A stretch of DNA of 64,000 nt from Metallyticus violacea (Eukaryota; Arthropoda; Insecta; Mantodea; Metallyticidae). This document shows, one piece after another, positions 22,707-34,908 of the stretch. The notes under the pieces are model-generated. The model was not told the DNA's origin. It saw only the letters and a program-made list of their open reading frames with translations, and made no database searches. The stretch is from positions 51,395,501-51,459,500 of the forward strand of contig CM060830.1 of NCBI GenBank assembly GCA_030762175.1, in the 5' to 3' direction. How positions within the stretch are numbered: the stretch's first letter is position 1; each line of letters begins with the position of its first letter. The position numbers were made by a program, and so were the translations under genes.

Positions 22707-24655
22707 TGTAATGTTTAATATAGTTCCTTACAGAGGGATATGTGCGCAATCTTACAGTCGTTAGAATGCAGAATTTCCGGCTCCTTTATCCAACTCAATC
22801 TAATCTCCAATTAAAGTAATTTCAAACCTATAGATGAAGTTATATACAATTAGAAAACTTGCAGCTAAAATGCAATAGTTTGTATTTCGCGTTTTATTAC
22901 TAAATTTTAAATGTATTCCTAGTCAATTACACATACATAAATCTTTGAAATGACATATGCAGTACTAGAAATTTTTGTAGTTGATATTATGCAGAAACAC
23001 CGAAAAGAAAATGAAGTCAAATAATCTCAAGGTCTAACCTTAATAGCGAAGCAATTGCTGCTTGCATGCAAGCTATATGAGTTATTCCGTTACGAACAGA
23101 CGTGACGTGTGCTTCAAACACGCATAACATAAGTGTGCAAGGTCACTCTGGAAGGACCCAAGAGCGTGCTTGTACATAAAACATTTGGTGCAGTAACTGA
23201 ACACACTGAGAAATTATTTCAGCAATCCTAAAATGCTCAAAACAGCTTTTAGTAGGGATATTACGTAACAACGTGTTTTAAAATGTTGTACATAAAGATA
23301 ATAACTAGCGAACTATGAATTTTCACACAATGCTGGATATTTAGAACTGAAATGATATAGAAACATTCAAGTTAGTTCAAAAATTAAAGTATCTCACCTA
23401 AGCCGAAGATCTGTGGTTCGAGTATCGGCTATGATTTTGATTTTTGTTTTAATCCGATCTCAACTATAAAACATGAGCATGTTAACTTTAACCATGATAT
23501 AGGGAGTCCTAGATAAGGCTAGCTGTTTGAGCAGAAGATCTAGGTTAGACTGCTACTGGAGTCAAAATATACGTTTAAGATTTTTATAATACAATTGCAG
23601 TTCGATTATTTTAATCTGTTCCTGGATTCATAAGTTAATTAATTTTTTATAACATTGCAAATTTATGTAGTGGAAATAGCAACGTCTTAATATGCAAAAA
23701 CGGCCATGTTAATTAATTCTTAATTCCAGGAAAATTTTGAGAAAGATGAGTGAAACTTTAATAAATACTACAACTGTCACACTTAATTGCAAATGGAAAA
23801 ATAAATTTAAAGTCTTATTAAAATAATAAGATTAATTTAAATGAAATTATACTTCTTTAAAATAATCTTATGAATCCGATCAATGTTGCCTTTGTAAAAT
23901 TAAGCTACAATTATTCGTAAATGTTAACTACATACTTCTACTATCATAACTTTCTGAGATAAGGGACATTAGTAATTACTAAAGTCCGCAATTTGATGTA
24001 GTATTGTTGCAAAAATATGCTCATAAATATGTAAAAACAAAACTCAACAAGACATCATTTACTAAATATGTGATGTCAAAATATACAAGAGCTTAAAAAT
24101 CCCTCCAAAATTGTTTAATTTAAATTAAATATTTATAAAAGATATTAAATATGTCACAAAATATTTCCTTTTTTTTATGTAACTGTTTATTTTGTTGTGA
24201 AGTGAAGAAGGAAGTACAAGTTAGGCAGAGATACATGGATGGTTGTCCCATCGTGAAAGTTAAAATCTGTATCCCATTTCCTACCGAAACTTACTTTTAA
24301 AATTATATAACTTAATACTAAATTTCTTATGATCAATGTGTTTAATTAAAGTGATAGTTGGCATGGATGTTAATTTTATATACAAATATTTAATTATTTA
24401 AATATGTATTATTATATCTTATAAAATGAAATATCATGGTCCTAGTAGCCTTATTAGTCAAAATGTTGCGTTTTCAGACAGATACGTGATAAGGAAAAAT
24501 ATGTAATTTTTAATTACATAAAAATCCGACTCTGGTAATGGCTTTTTTCCAGCACGAAGTTTAATTCGTTTAAATATATACGCCAAACTAAATTGATATA
24601 CAAGAACTATCACATAATAACTCAGGGTATCTACCTACTTAAACGGCATAGCTAC
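21401..24655. other. Unassigned, includes tRNA-like scraps and CA/TA repeat
   Basis: No gene recognised. Near 22470-22500 and near 23400-23440 there are B-box-like segments (gaggttcaactcccg; gtggttcgagtatcgg), which may be heads of old tRNA-derived SINEs. The stretch 23450-24590 is very AT-rich. Confidence 0.4.
22646..22706. repeat. (AC)n followed by (AT)n
   Basis: About 19 AC units then 11 AT units; compound dinucleotide microsatellite. Confidence 0.95.
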
Positions 24656-24659
24656 CTAC

Positions 24660-24740
24660 AGAATGTAAAGTCCCATTATAGAATGCTGCCTCTTTCCCAA
24701 AATAATAGCTACAGTTCTTTAGGGAGGCATTTATTGACAA
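24660..24740 (+). repeat. Dispersed repeat G, short copy
   Basis: Contains cccattatagaatgctgcct and cccaaaataatagctac, matching the reverse complements of 25800-25880 and of 34140-34210. It lies inside the 153-codon plus-strand open frame at 24593-25054; that frame matches no family I know and is probably not a gene. Confidence 0.5.
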
Positions 24741-25645
24741 TGAATGAATACAGGTGTATTTATGACGTGTTGCAAGGTAAGGAAGACATTCAACGTCTCC
24801 TCAGGAACATCTTCGAAGTCCTTCACAACGATGGTAACAAGTTCATCTACAGTAGAGAGACTGTAATGAAAATTTCTCAGCACTTTCCTTTATCAGATCT
24901 CTCTTTGCAAGACATCATTTTTTCTGACCCGCCGCTCATCATCTTCAATGTTCTTCATTCTTCCTGTTGTTTGAACAGTGCTTTCAAACTACACGAAAGT
25001 ATTGAGATATACTGGGTAGAAAATTGTGGCAACACATCACCATGCTTTCAATGAACATATGAGGGCATTGCTGTTCTCAGAATGTTTTTACATAGCTATT
25101 TAACACACTCAATGTCACTAGTGCACTATCTGTAGATGGACGAATACGAAACTGTCAAGCAATTATTAAAATATGAATCGCCCTAAAGTGATGCTTTCTA
25201 AAAATGTGCGTGGATTAAAATTGAGGTAGCACATAGGAACGTGATGATGCAGGTATGCGAGAAGCCTGTGACAACAATAAAACTTTGCCATATCGAACGG
25301 TGGTTCGTGGGGTGCCAGACTTTCGACACAGAGGCGATAGAGTGGAAGATGCACCATGTTAAGGTTGTCTTGTTCCTTGAAATCCATTACGCTGATTTGA
25401 TATAATCACTTCTGAATGTGAGCGTTGATGGATGGAGTTTACCACATTATTCAGAACAAGACACACTACACAGTTGCAGTAGGGCGCTCCTTTTCAAACA
25501 CGGCTTAGCTACGGATGTGCCATCCAGAAATGTGACAGTGGTGATAAATGTGGAAGGGGACTGTGTATTGAAGCAATGTAAAAGTCCCCAGGTTCTAGAA
25601 TTAATGGCAATGTTGCCATTGTTTGCTTTCCAGTTCTTGCGTGTC
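24741..25645. other. Unassigned
   Basis: Open frames of 73 and 82 codons (25166-25387 minus, 25418-25666 plus) show no motif. The composition is less AT-rich than its surroundings. Confidence 0.35.
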
Positions 25646-25647
25646 AT

Positions 25648-25880
25648 CAAATCTTCAGATTCATGAAATGGCCACAGTACTTACCTAATGCATGCTCTGA
25701 ACTGAGCACCCAAATAGATAAAAGATCCTGATACTTTCTCCAACGTTCTTAGCATGTTTCATATGCTCTTTGAACGTCTATGCATACTTGGTTCCTCGTT
25801 TCGTTTCTAGAACAGCAAAGTCGTTGAGGAAATACTACTTTTGACTTTTATTTTGGGTCAGATGTAGTATTTCTTAACTG
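25648..25880 (-). repeat. Dispersed repeat G, copy 2
   Basis: Plus-strand reading shares cttcagattcatgaaatgg, gtacttaatgcatg-like, cccaaatagataa and catttcatatgctct-like blocks with 33985-34210, over ~200 bp in the same order. The family is listed as minus here because the short copy at 24660 is inverted relative to it. Confidence 0.65.
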
Positions 25881-26799
25881 ATAAAAATTAGACGTATATG
25901 CATTATCGATCAATAAAGTATGAAAATGAAAATATGAATTCAATATATCCATGGTTTCAAAACTTGTCTGAGTATTTAATTTCGAACGATTAAAATGTTA
26001 AGATGAAAGCTTTAACTAATAATATTAAAGCAGAACATAACTAAAACAGAGGGATCGTTTTAATAGTTAGCATATATAAAACGATTGAATGTCCTCTTTT
26101 TAATAATGTGCACTTACAGGCATCATGATCTACGGCTTTCACAATCACAGTTTCGACTTTGTTCGCAGATTTGCTAATTATTATAACCTAGAAAATACAT
26201 AGACATAATAAGGGTCATGAGATATATTAATATGTGAAGATTACTTGAAGCCTATTAGCTTTTTTTCTTTTAACTCGATAAATTTATCTTATATTTGTGA
26301 AAATCAAAAGTTTAAAACATATAAATCCGAAAAGACTAATGCTAGACATTTATACAAAATGTTAATATTTCTGACAGCACAATTGTATAAATGTACATAT
26401 CACATATTTTATAAAACAGGGGCATGAACAATAAAAACATCGACTGGTTTCTTTCTCTCCTCAACGAAAAAAGTGTCAATATTATTCTACTGTTTTTTTT
26501 TCAAGAAAAACCTTCATAATAATAATTTCATTCATTTTATTTGTAGCACGTGGGTTTTGCTAGTTACTTGCATCCGCGGGGCCGCACCAGAAGTCAGCTG
26601 CATTTAACTGGCTGTGAAATCACTCCATTGGCATGCAAGACACATCATTCTCTCTCTAGGTATGCCATTCCTTTTTCTATACTCATTTACCTTGGGCACA
26701 TACCTGAAAACTTTGACTTTTCCATATTTTTTCACTGCCTTTGTGAAGAATTCGTTCAAATATGTATAAAAAGATTTGCTTCTAATATCTTAAAATAGG
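25881..26799. other. Unassigned; short repeat H at 26738-26795
   Basis: No gene recognised. The 26738-26795 block resembles 4105-4158 (see that entry). Confidence 0.4.

Positions 26800-26871
<72 letters not shown>
26800..26871. repeat. (ATT)n microsatellite
   Basis: About 24 perfect units, among the longest trinucleotide arrays in the window. Confidence 0.97.
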
Positions 26872-26872
<1 letters not shown>

Positions 26873-27049
26873 GCGCTCTGAAATGTGCTATTGCTCACAT
26901 TTATATTTTAAGTGGTTTGTGAGCTATGCTTCTATAAAAAAAGAGTAATTACAATAAATAAAGTAACTTTTGCGGAACTTTCAATGAAAAATATGATATT
27001 AGAAATATAATGTTTCGTAAAAAATTCTTTGTATGTTGTAGTAAAAATA

Positions 27050-28370
27050 CGAAGTCTGTTCAAAAGGTATCGCGAATTTTGTGTTTTTTCAAAAAGTATT
27101 TATTTATTCATGAATATCTATTTTGTCCCCTTCAAAGTAATCCCCACCAGATATTATACACTTGTGCCAACGTTTTTTTCCAATCCTCGAAGCACTTTAA
27201 AAAATCGTTTTTGTGATCTTGTTCAGCTCCTCCTTCGATGCCGTCTTTATCTCCTCAATCGTGGCGTAGCGTCGTCCTTTCATGGGCCTCTTCAGTTTTA
27301 GGAACAAAAAAAAGTCACAGGGGGCCAGATCTGGGGAGTACGGTGGCTGCGGCATCACAAGTGTGTTGTTTTTGCCCAAAAATTCGCGCACAAGCAACGA
27401 TGTGTGAGCAGGGGCATTATCATAATGCAAAAGCCAATTTTTGTTCTTCCACAAATCCGGGCGTTTCTGGTGGATTGCTTCGCGCAAATTGCGCATAACT
27501 TGCAGGTAATATTCCTTATTGACCGTTCTACCCTGTGGCAAGAATTCATGATGCACCACGCCCCTGCAATCGAAGAATTCTGTAAGCAAAACCTTCACAT
27601 TCGACCGAACTTGGCGCGCTTTTTTCGGTCTTGGCTCGTGTGGCAGCATCCATTGGAATGATTGAGCTTTAGTTTCCACGTCATAATCATAAACCCATGA
27701 TTCGTCACCAGTTATGACCCTCTGGAGCAAATTTGGGTCGTCGCGGACAGAGTTCAACAGCTCCTTAGCAACGTTAATGCGATGGTGTTTTTTGTGGAAA
27801 TTGAGCAACTTTGGTACGAATTTTGCGGCGACCCGTCTCATGCCCAAATCATTGTAAAAATCGAATGGCACGAGCCAATCGATATATTTAGGTCCTCAGC
27901 AACTTCTCTAACGGTGATTCGACGATTGGCCAATACTATTTTCTTCACCTCTTCAATGTTTTCGTCTGTTGTTGACGAGCTCGGGCGTCCGGGACGCTCT
28001 TCGTCGTTCACATCTTCTCGACCCTCTGAGAACATTTTGTACCACCGATAAACGTTGCTTTGGTCCAAGGTAGTTTCACCATATGCCACAGTCAACATTC
28101 GGAATGAATCCGCGCACTTAATTTTGTTTTTCACACAAAATTTGATACAGATTCTTTGTTACATTTTTTGGAATAGGCAAAAATGGAAGACGAGCTAAAA
28201 CACGTCCAAGCAAAATAGCTGTCAACAATTAACTGAACATTCAAAATGGCCGAGTTTGTCAACATAAGTGAGGGACATGAGTACCAACATAACGCCACAA
28301 AACAATCGAAAATCGAATATACGTAGCCCGCGGAAATTCAAAATTCGCGATACTTTTTGAAGAGACCTCA
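27050..28370 (-). mobile_element. Mariner element, best preserved in the window
   Basis: 1321 bp bounded by inverted repeats of ~28 bp: the left end reads gaagtctgttcaaaaggtat then cgcgaattttg, and the right end (reverse strand) gaggtctcttcaaaaagtat then cgcgaattttg. Both lie directly inside TA dinucleotides (27048-27049 and 28371-28372). Length, TA target and a single transposase frame fit a mariner. The minus-strand transposase is nearly complete but has lesions. Confidence 0.93.
27110..28164 (-). pseudogene. Mariner transposase, D,D34D, frameshifted
   Basis: Cut-and-paste transposase acting on TA sites. N-terminal helix-turn-helix half (28134-27838): KCADSFRMLTVAYGE, VYRWYKMFSEGRED, GRPSSSTTDENIEEV and RRITVREVAEDLNIS. 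Catalytic half (27871-27197): LLNFHKKHHR, ITGDESWVYDYD (first D), WLLHYDNAPAHTS (second D) and PYSPDLAPCDFFLF (third D, 34 residues on). All three acidic residues are intact. Lesions: codon 2 after the likely ATG (28164) is TAA; a one-base frameshift near 27850 splits the halves; further shifts follow TKTIF. The C-terminal GGDYFEGD is still visible in another frame. Expected length is about 345 residues. It is probably recently inactivated compared with the other mariners here. Confidence 0.92.
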
Positions 28371-28870
28371 TAAAAGAAGTCAGTGTTATAATTTTCTGTC
28401 CGATTTGGTATCGCCCGCATGCTATTAATATTTTTTACGCTCATCTGTTTATAGATCTTCCTTGTAATAATAGTTTGTAAACTTATGCATTTTAATGTTA
28501 TTTTTTTTTTCAAAATTAATTTAATTATGGCCAGGTAACAAAAGAAACTCAGACTCTTTTTCAGCATCAATTTAATTTATCTTCTTTTGTTTGTAACAGA
28601 AAATATATTGTATCTTCAGTTTGCTACGCAACTGGAGTTTGTATACATTAGTGGAAATCAGTTCAACTTTCGTGTAAGACAGGAACTAAATTTCCGCAGA
28701 CGCAGGCAATTGACAGTTGGCGCGATAAACATGACTGAGCGCCAACTGTTTCCGTTGCATTTGTGTAGGCAGTGCATGTTAAACTTCCTACTGTGTATTT
28801 TTGTATTGTGGAGTATGTTGAGAATGAGATTATGATTGTTGTGTACAAAAGAAACTATATACGTTCTGTA
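28371..28870. other. Unassigned
   Basis: Overlapping open frames on both strands at 28587-28924 show no recognised motif. Confidence 0.35.
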
Positions 28871-29010
28871 GGAGAGAATCAACGGCTGAAGGATTAATCG
28901 ATCCACAACTTGTGTTCTTTTCAAGCAAGGCGTGTGACACTCACAACACTCGCTGTTGCTTTTCTGAAAATTGTGTACAATTGGTGTGCGATTTGCGCAA
29001 AAGTTATAAG
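28871..29010 (+). repeat. Dispersed repeat F, copy 2
   Basis: Second copy of the repeat at 21200-21400, same orientation, sharing ggattaatcga-ccacaacttgtgttc and gtgcgatttgcgcaa. Confidence 0.55.
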
Positions 29011-31610
29011 GCGCGGCCGGCTATGGCATATCCAGCTGCCTAGAGGCAAAAACCCGTGTGAGCGATAACAACATATTTTGGAAGCCCTAAGTACCCCTGA
29101 TAGTCGCTCGTCGAACTGGCAGCACTAAATTATGCACTTTATTTATGTTTATTTATATTATGACAATTTCTCAATTACCACCGACATGCTTATTTTCCAA
29201 AATGTTCTATCACATTTAAGTTCATCCATTATTTTGCTGTATCATAAGATAAGATCAAACGTTCCCGAATTTCTCTTCTCGTCGCCTGAGAAAATTTGTT
29301 CCTGGAATGTCCGTAAATTTAATTTAAATTTATGAAGCACCCAATGACCATGTGAATTTATGGTTTCCCTTCGCTGTGCTCTCTGGAAAAGACTCGTCAG
29401 TTAAGTATCTTCTGGAACATGAAGAAATGTTTTCTATTGCATGAAACGGTTGTCTTGGGATGTTGTGGTCGTCATTGTGTTGACCACGTTGGTGAGTCAA
29501 ATTATGAAGTGGTTCCGTAGATTCATTATTGGTCGCTTCGGTGTTGTTGGCTACGTTTCAATGGGAACAATATCTCAGGGTGATTCCGCTATTCTATTGA
29601 TTGGGGCTCAACAGGACTGGGAGAGGAATTCAACGGTGTAAATTAGCACGTTATGCGACCTAACGTATAACTGAGTATTTTATTATGTCCAAAACTGTTT
29701 AACTAAATCCAACTGCAGGTATATCTTATAGCTGCGTAATTGAGTCGAGTTGAAAACTAATTAACTACGTGGAGGACTTCAAAACTGCTTGCTCAGCGAT
29801 GAGCTTCTGCGAACTGAACTGAGTGCAATGAGCAAACTGAATGCCCCAGCGGAGCGACCGCCTCCTTTATATATTAAATTCAAGTCAAAAATCGTCAGTT
29901 AGGAGACGCCAAAAGGCACGCGCAAGCCTCGCGCCTGTCTTTAAAAATTCAGACATACGTTTTCCATTGGCTAGTTCAATTTCACCTGCCTTATGTTCTA
30001 TTCGTTTTAAAACATACGTCAGCATTGGACGGTTTGAAGAGCTAACAGTATTATAATCGGTAGGGGTCAACACCCCAGCCGGTTTAATAATGTCCTTGAG
30101 TTTATTTATCCTGCAATACTGTCCCTTTAACAAGAAGAAAGGGTCTCTATGCGACCCTCTGCCATTGTATGGTTTTTATTACCCTGTTGACTTTCCAAGC
30201 TATTGCAACGGAAAAAAACACCAAAGACTTTCTTTATTTACAATTTAACGTTTGAGTTACAGCTTATTACACAAACATATGTAATATTTATATTATAATA
30301 CAATGCCAAGGTATGATGATTGGGCTTGCATAAATATACATCATAATTATATTTTAATGGGGGTGGGCCGTAAGGACAGAATTTCTCAGCGTCTCTTAGG
30401 AATTTTATAAAAATGCTGTTAAATATTATAAACGTTTAAATTTTTTAAGGAAAAAATTCCATATGCCTAACTCCATAAGCTCAATGAACAAAATCTCCTT
30501 GGAAGTATTGCTTCAGTGAAGAGAGTTTTTTTCAAGTTCAGAATGAGTTTAGAAACTGTTCGAGGCATGCTTGTCATCTTAATAAATTTAAATATGACTT
30601 GTCAAGAACTTGTCAAATATAAGGATCTACAGAAGACCTGTCAAGAAGATTCACTCAACAGAAAAGTGCCATGAATTAAGAAGAGTTAGTGTTTTCAGCG
30701 TGTGAGTAAAATGGATATTTTAATAGATTAAATTACATATTTCCATCATTTAAAATATGTATAAAATTATATAATCAAATAGCAAACTAACACATAGTAC
30801 AATACAATAGTAGTTTTCACTTATGTTTATATCTGTCTCCGAAAATTAAGAAAGCATCTGATAACCTTATAGTACATTCCCACAAACGTTGCTTCATATC
30901 TTGATGTATTTCGGGAGGCGACATTTCCTTTACATGCAGGTATTTGACACAGCTCTTTGTTCGACATGCTCACTTCAATTAGCACTTATCATTTCAACAA
31001 CGATGCTACAATGTATGAATTTAAACTTACGCATGCAGCGTTAATACATTTTAGGCATTCTTGTGCCGTGAAATAAACACTTTACATCAAGTAGAAAAAC
31101 AACAAAACAACATTTACTCTTCTGCAAGCTATGCTCTTCTTAAATTACAAACATTTCTTACGCCAACCGTAGACACGAGCTTGTGTTTTTAATAAAAATG
31201 ATCAAGTTTAATTATTAACGGACTGGCTAAGAAGATCTTCTATGCTTTCTTTGATCAAAATAACAATACAAAATCAATTGCGATATCTGCTTCTCAGCAT
31301 GGTGTAATGGCATGTTTTACACATGCATCTGATAATCTGGTTGAGCTCTAAAAAGTCAACACACCTGTGTTGCCGTGACAACGAACTGCGTGTTTCATTT
31401 ATTATCTGAAAGAAATGCAAACCACAAAACAGCTGTTTCCTTTCCTGACAACAGCTGTTACAAACAATTGGGCGTGCTGATATGATTTCCCAACATAGCA
31501 ACAAATCGTTTTTCCTAGTACGTGTTAAAATAACTGAAGGGTAGAATCTCTGACGTTGTATTATTAAGCATTAACATTGGTTTGAAATATTTGAAATATT
31601 TTTTTATTTA
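29011..31610. other. Long unassigned stretch
   Basis: No gene or repeat identified. An 82-codon minus-strand frame (29885-30133) and a 76-codon one (31274-31504) are unrecognised. Confidence 0.4.
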
Positions 31611-31797
31611 TATGGTTTATTTGCTCACGCTCTCTAATATCTCAGATCATCAGTGCCCCCACAATTCAGGGCGTGAAACGGCCAATGAATGCTCAGAGGC
31701 CTATTCTTTAAGGCTTGAGGTTTTTTTCCGTCCGGCAAATGTACAACAGGGAACCCACGGCTTTATTTCCCTTCCGAAAAAGACCATGCTTACGATT
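31611..31797 (-). mobile_element. SINE A copy, diverged and 5'-truncated
   Basis: Family order is visible on the minus strand (agggcgtgaaacggcc, tcagaggcct, gcttgaggt, aacccacggcttta, ttcccttccgaa), but there are many changes and the tRNA head is missing. An old copy. Confidence 0.85.
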
Positions 31798-32216
31798 TAA
31801 TTTGAAATAAGAGCATCAGGAATTAAAAGTAGTAATAAATTATAATACTCGTATTTTCTGTAGTAAAAAACATCCGAAAATAGCTGTTTATTCTCTTTCT
31901 TTCTAACTGATAACCTCTCTGGAATTCTTAGTTTTATTTCACCCACCAAATTTGTCCGTTACTGAACACTATCTTGCAAGGGTACCCAACCCCTTGAGTC
32001 TGTTTGCTGCGTCTTAACCAATGAGAAGTATCTGGTGAACTTCGTTTTTCACAGCCGTTATCCCTTAATTGTGTTATAAGCGATGCGTTGCAGCCAATAG
32101 GCAAACCAGTGGCGATTAGCGACATAAAATGTTGATGCAGCCCTACCTCCACATGAGCATTTTAATTTGAAAACAATGATGAGTATCTACTGAACAGTTT
32201 GAATATAAAGATAATG
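31798..32216. other. Unassigned
   Basis: A 72-codon minus-strand frame at 31934-32152 has no known motif. Two CCAAT-like words nearby are not enough to propose a promoter. Confidence 0.35.
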
Positions 32217-32230
32217 ATATATTATATATA

Positions 32231-32266
<36 letters not shown>
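32217..32266. repeat. (TA)n microsatellite
   Basis: AT dinucleotide tract with two interruptions. Confidence 0.9.
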
Positions 32267-32268
<2 letters not shown>

Positions 32269-32465
32269 TTCAGTGCTTTAGAATACTTTTACAAACCAGG
32301 AGGCTGATAAAGTAAAATTACTATATTTATTTCCACATAAAATACAACACATCAGAGATACTACAGTAGGTCTCGTATATTAGGAAAATGAACTTTTAAA
32401 AAAGTATTTGACCTACTTACAAGGTTCACTGTTTGTGTAAATTTATGTAAATGCAATAATGCACC

Positions 32466-32496
32466 ATATTCTGGTGCATATAGTGCACCAGAATAT
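32466..32496. repeat. Perfect 13-bp hairpin
   Basis: Stem atattctggtgca with its exact reverse complement across a 5-nt loop (tatag), directly abutting a short (TA)n run. Confidence 0.8.
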
Positions 32497-32789
32497 ATAT
32501 ATATATATATAATCATCTACAGATTATAAAACATGTAGCTAAATCACTATACAGTATATTTAAAATTTAAAATTTGCTATAGCTAAACAAAGTCTCAAAA
32601 AAGTATAATTAGCGAACTGGCAATTGCTCGCCGACTTGCGATTGTTGCTGAGTTGCTATGAAAGAACAATCAGTCAAACGACACGTTTTTCCCCACCCTA
32701 GATGTTACCCATTATTCGATTCTCAATTTTGACTGTATTTGCTATCTCGGTATATATATAAACTAAATTAACAATAATTTATCCATAGA

Positions 32790-33345
32790 GTTTAACATTT
32801 CTTCATCTGCTACTTGTTCTTCTAAGAACGTCGTATATATCTTGTAAGCTTTGTAAACTGGTTTAACTTCTACTGTTGTTTTGCTACGTAGGAACAATCA
32901 TAGACGTTCTGTTAAAACCAAGTCTCCCTTGCCGGTTGCCCAACATGCTTTGTCTCACTGTAAGGATTTTGATGATGCTTTTAATTTAACTCTTATTGAT
33001 GTGTTTCCTACACAATGCTCTGAAAGTTTACTCAGAGATAGAGAAACGGCAGCTATATTTTTACATAAAACGCTTGTACTACCGGGTTTAAAGCTTACAT
33101 ATTATTTATTTAATTATTTTTCTACACACTCTTATTTCTATTTTCATCTGTTTCCATGCATAACGTTACCTTCGATATTCAATATTTATTTTTACCACCT
33201 TTACTTGTCTTGTTGCCATATAAGAACTCTAGTAGTTCGAAATATAGCGATTACAGTGCGACTTTTTCTCTGTGTTTTATCCTTTTCTGCTTTTCTAATT
33301 ATTGTTAATTTAGTTACATTGCTAATAGTGTTACATTATTTTTCA
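32790..33345 (+). mobile_element. GIY-YIG (Penelope-like) element 3' part
   Basis: Translation before the open frame gives CSSKNVVYILSCKLCK (GIY-YIG start; the family reads C-x-NVVYLIxCxxC-x-xQYVG). The 161-codon frame at 32881 then continues LRRNNHRRSVKTKSPLPVAQH and HCKDFDDAF...LID, and ends with LLRDRETAAIF-HKT-VLPGL. That order (R-x-NxHR, PVAxH, FDD, RRxRE..I, P-x-GL) matches the nuclease tail of GIY-YIG retroelements. A frameshift sits between the YIG part and the frame. The hydrophobic last ~85 residues of the frame are untranslated region read through, not membrane segments. The 3' end is duplicated at 1-85. Confidence 0.65.
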
Positions 33346-33365
33346 TTTATATATGTGAGTGTGTG

Positions 33366-33628
33366 ATGTTTAATAGTGTTTAACACCCGTTTTTACTACT
33401 GAGGCACCACAGACTGTAGATATTGATGATACATGAAATGAAACGATAAATTGGGAAAGGAAGGAAGCGTTCCAGACCTAAGTTTAGGGCACCTCTCCGG
33501 CATTTACCATTTATGAGGACTGAAGAAAACCTGTAAAAAAAAAACCGCAGTCAGTGAGGACGGTCCTGGTGGGCATCAAACCTCAGACCCACCGGTCACG
33601 AGTCCGCGCCTTAACAACCCGTGGCGGT
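33366..33628 (-). mobile_element. SINE B copy, diverged
   Basis: Minus-strand copy in family order: gttaacgcc-type end as aacacccgtttttactactg, ggaaggaagcgttcc, ggcatttaccattta, ggacggtcctgg, then a decayed B-box and A-box (gagtccgcgccttaac). Confidence 0.88.
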
Positions 33629-33984
33629 GGATCATAAAACAAGCGCCTACCATTGCAAGTGCAGCCGTTGTTCTTTCGGACGGTATTGGTGTACCGGAGG
33701 ATACAGGTGCGAAGAACCATGCCAAAGCAAGCGCCGTTACCAATAAATTCCTATGTCAGCACTCAGAATTAGTTCAAATTTGAGTTAAAAAGGGAGAGCC
33801 ATGGAATCAATAATTACATATATGGGTTGTACTGCTGCACCTTAAAAGCAGGCTCTAAGGCAAACACGCTGAAAATCTGACTATACATACATAATAGCTC
33901 AGAGAAAGGGAGGTGAGAAGTAAGAAAGAGAAACATAACTGACCAGGGTATGAACAAGAACTGCACAATAGTATTCCCATGTAT
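33629..33984. other. Unassigned
   Basis: Nothing recognised. Confidence 0.35.
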
Positions 33985-34210
33985 GCCAACAAACCTTCAG
34001 ATTCATGAAATGGTCACTGTACTTAATGCATGTTCTAACCCAAATAGATAAGAGCTCCAAACACTTTACCGAATGTTCCAAGCATATTTCATATGCTCTA
34101 TGCATACCTGGCTCTTCACTTTCATTTCTAGATCGAACAAAGTTTGAGAAAATGCGACTATTATTTTGAGACAGAAGTGGTATTCTGTGATAAGTAGAAA
34201 ATGTAATCAT
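33985..34210 (-). repeat. Dispersed repeat G, copy 3
   Basis: Aligns over ~200 bp with 25648-25880 in the same orientation. The minus-strand open frame across it (33899-34246) includes IPLLSQNNS, echoed by LPLSQNNS in the inverted copy at 24.66 kb. The repeat might derive from a coding transposon, but I cannot name it. Confidence 0.65.
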
Positions 34211-34908
34211 TTTCATTGTAAATGTCAGCCTAGAATAGATTGACAAAGTTTTACAAGAAATATTATTTTACATCTATTATTTTGCATCTTTTACTGCTTT
34301 AGTATTTCCTAGAGTTTAAATGCAGAAATTCCTGCATTTCATAATATACTTCTAGTGCAAATAAATCTAACTTTAAATTAGGTTCCTTTTTGAGACTTGC
34401 AGAGAAATTCAGACAGTGTCTGTTGAAAACTAAAGGTTTATAAATCAACAGTACTTATTAGAAAAACATTTAGATGTGTTGCATAGCGCAGGAAGTACCA
34501 GAGATCGTCACATGCTACTAGTTGAGTCAGCCATGCCAAGGTCACGTTATCGTATGGTATTTTATAAAGCGGGTGACACTGGTCGACCTTATACCAACAC
34601 ACAAATTATACTTAGAGATTAAATAACGTTACTGACGCCGCACATTTGCCTAGATAACTTCTTATCCCTTCATTCGATAAGATCACATAACATTGAAACA
34701 ATAAGTATGCTATTTAGGAATGATAAGAAACAATAGAAGATATACACTTATTTTTTCTAATATAATTCAGAACACACCTGCCTGAAGAAAAGTATCGTCA
34801 GTTTTTAAGTTTGGACTTAATTACGTGATAACATTTTTGAAATTGTTTTTATTAAGCATAAAAGTTTAGTCACAGAGGATGAGCATATCACACACATATA
34901 CCTACACA
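34211..34908. other. Unassigned
   Basis: AT-rich, nothing recognised. Confidence 0.35.

Noticed and set aside
24593..25054. 153-codon open frame, the second longest in the window
   Set aside because: No recognised domain, no splice or promoter context, and its first third is covered by dispersed repeat G, so it is most likely a chance or repeat-derived frame.
31934..32152. 72-codon minus-strand frame next to CCAAT-like words
   Set aside because: No domain, and CCAAT words alone do not support a promoter or gene.
32881..33366. 161-codon frame with a strongly hydrophobic C-terminal half, at first sight a membrane protein
   Set aside because: The N-terminal half matches GIY-YIG element motifs and the hydrophobic half is T-rich untranslated sequence duplicated at 1-85.
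34555..34620. TATAAA-like word followed by a GC-richer patch, as a promoter
   Set aside because: No coding sequence follows on the plus strand and TATA-like words are common in AT-rich DNA.
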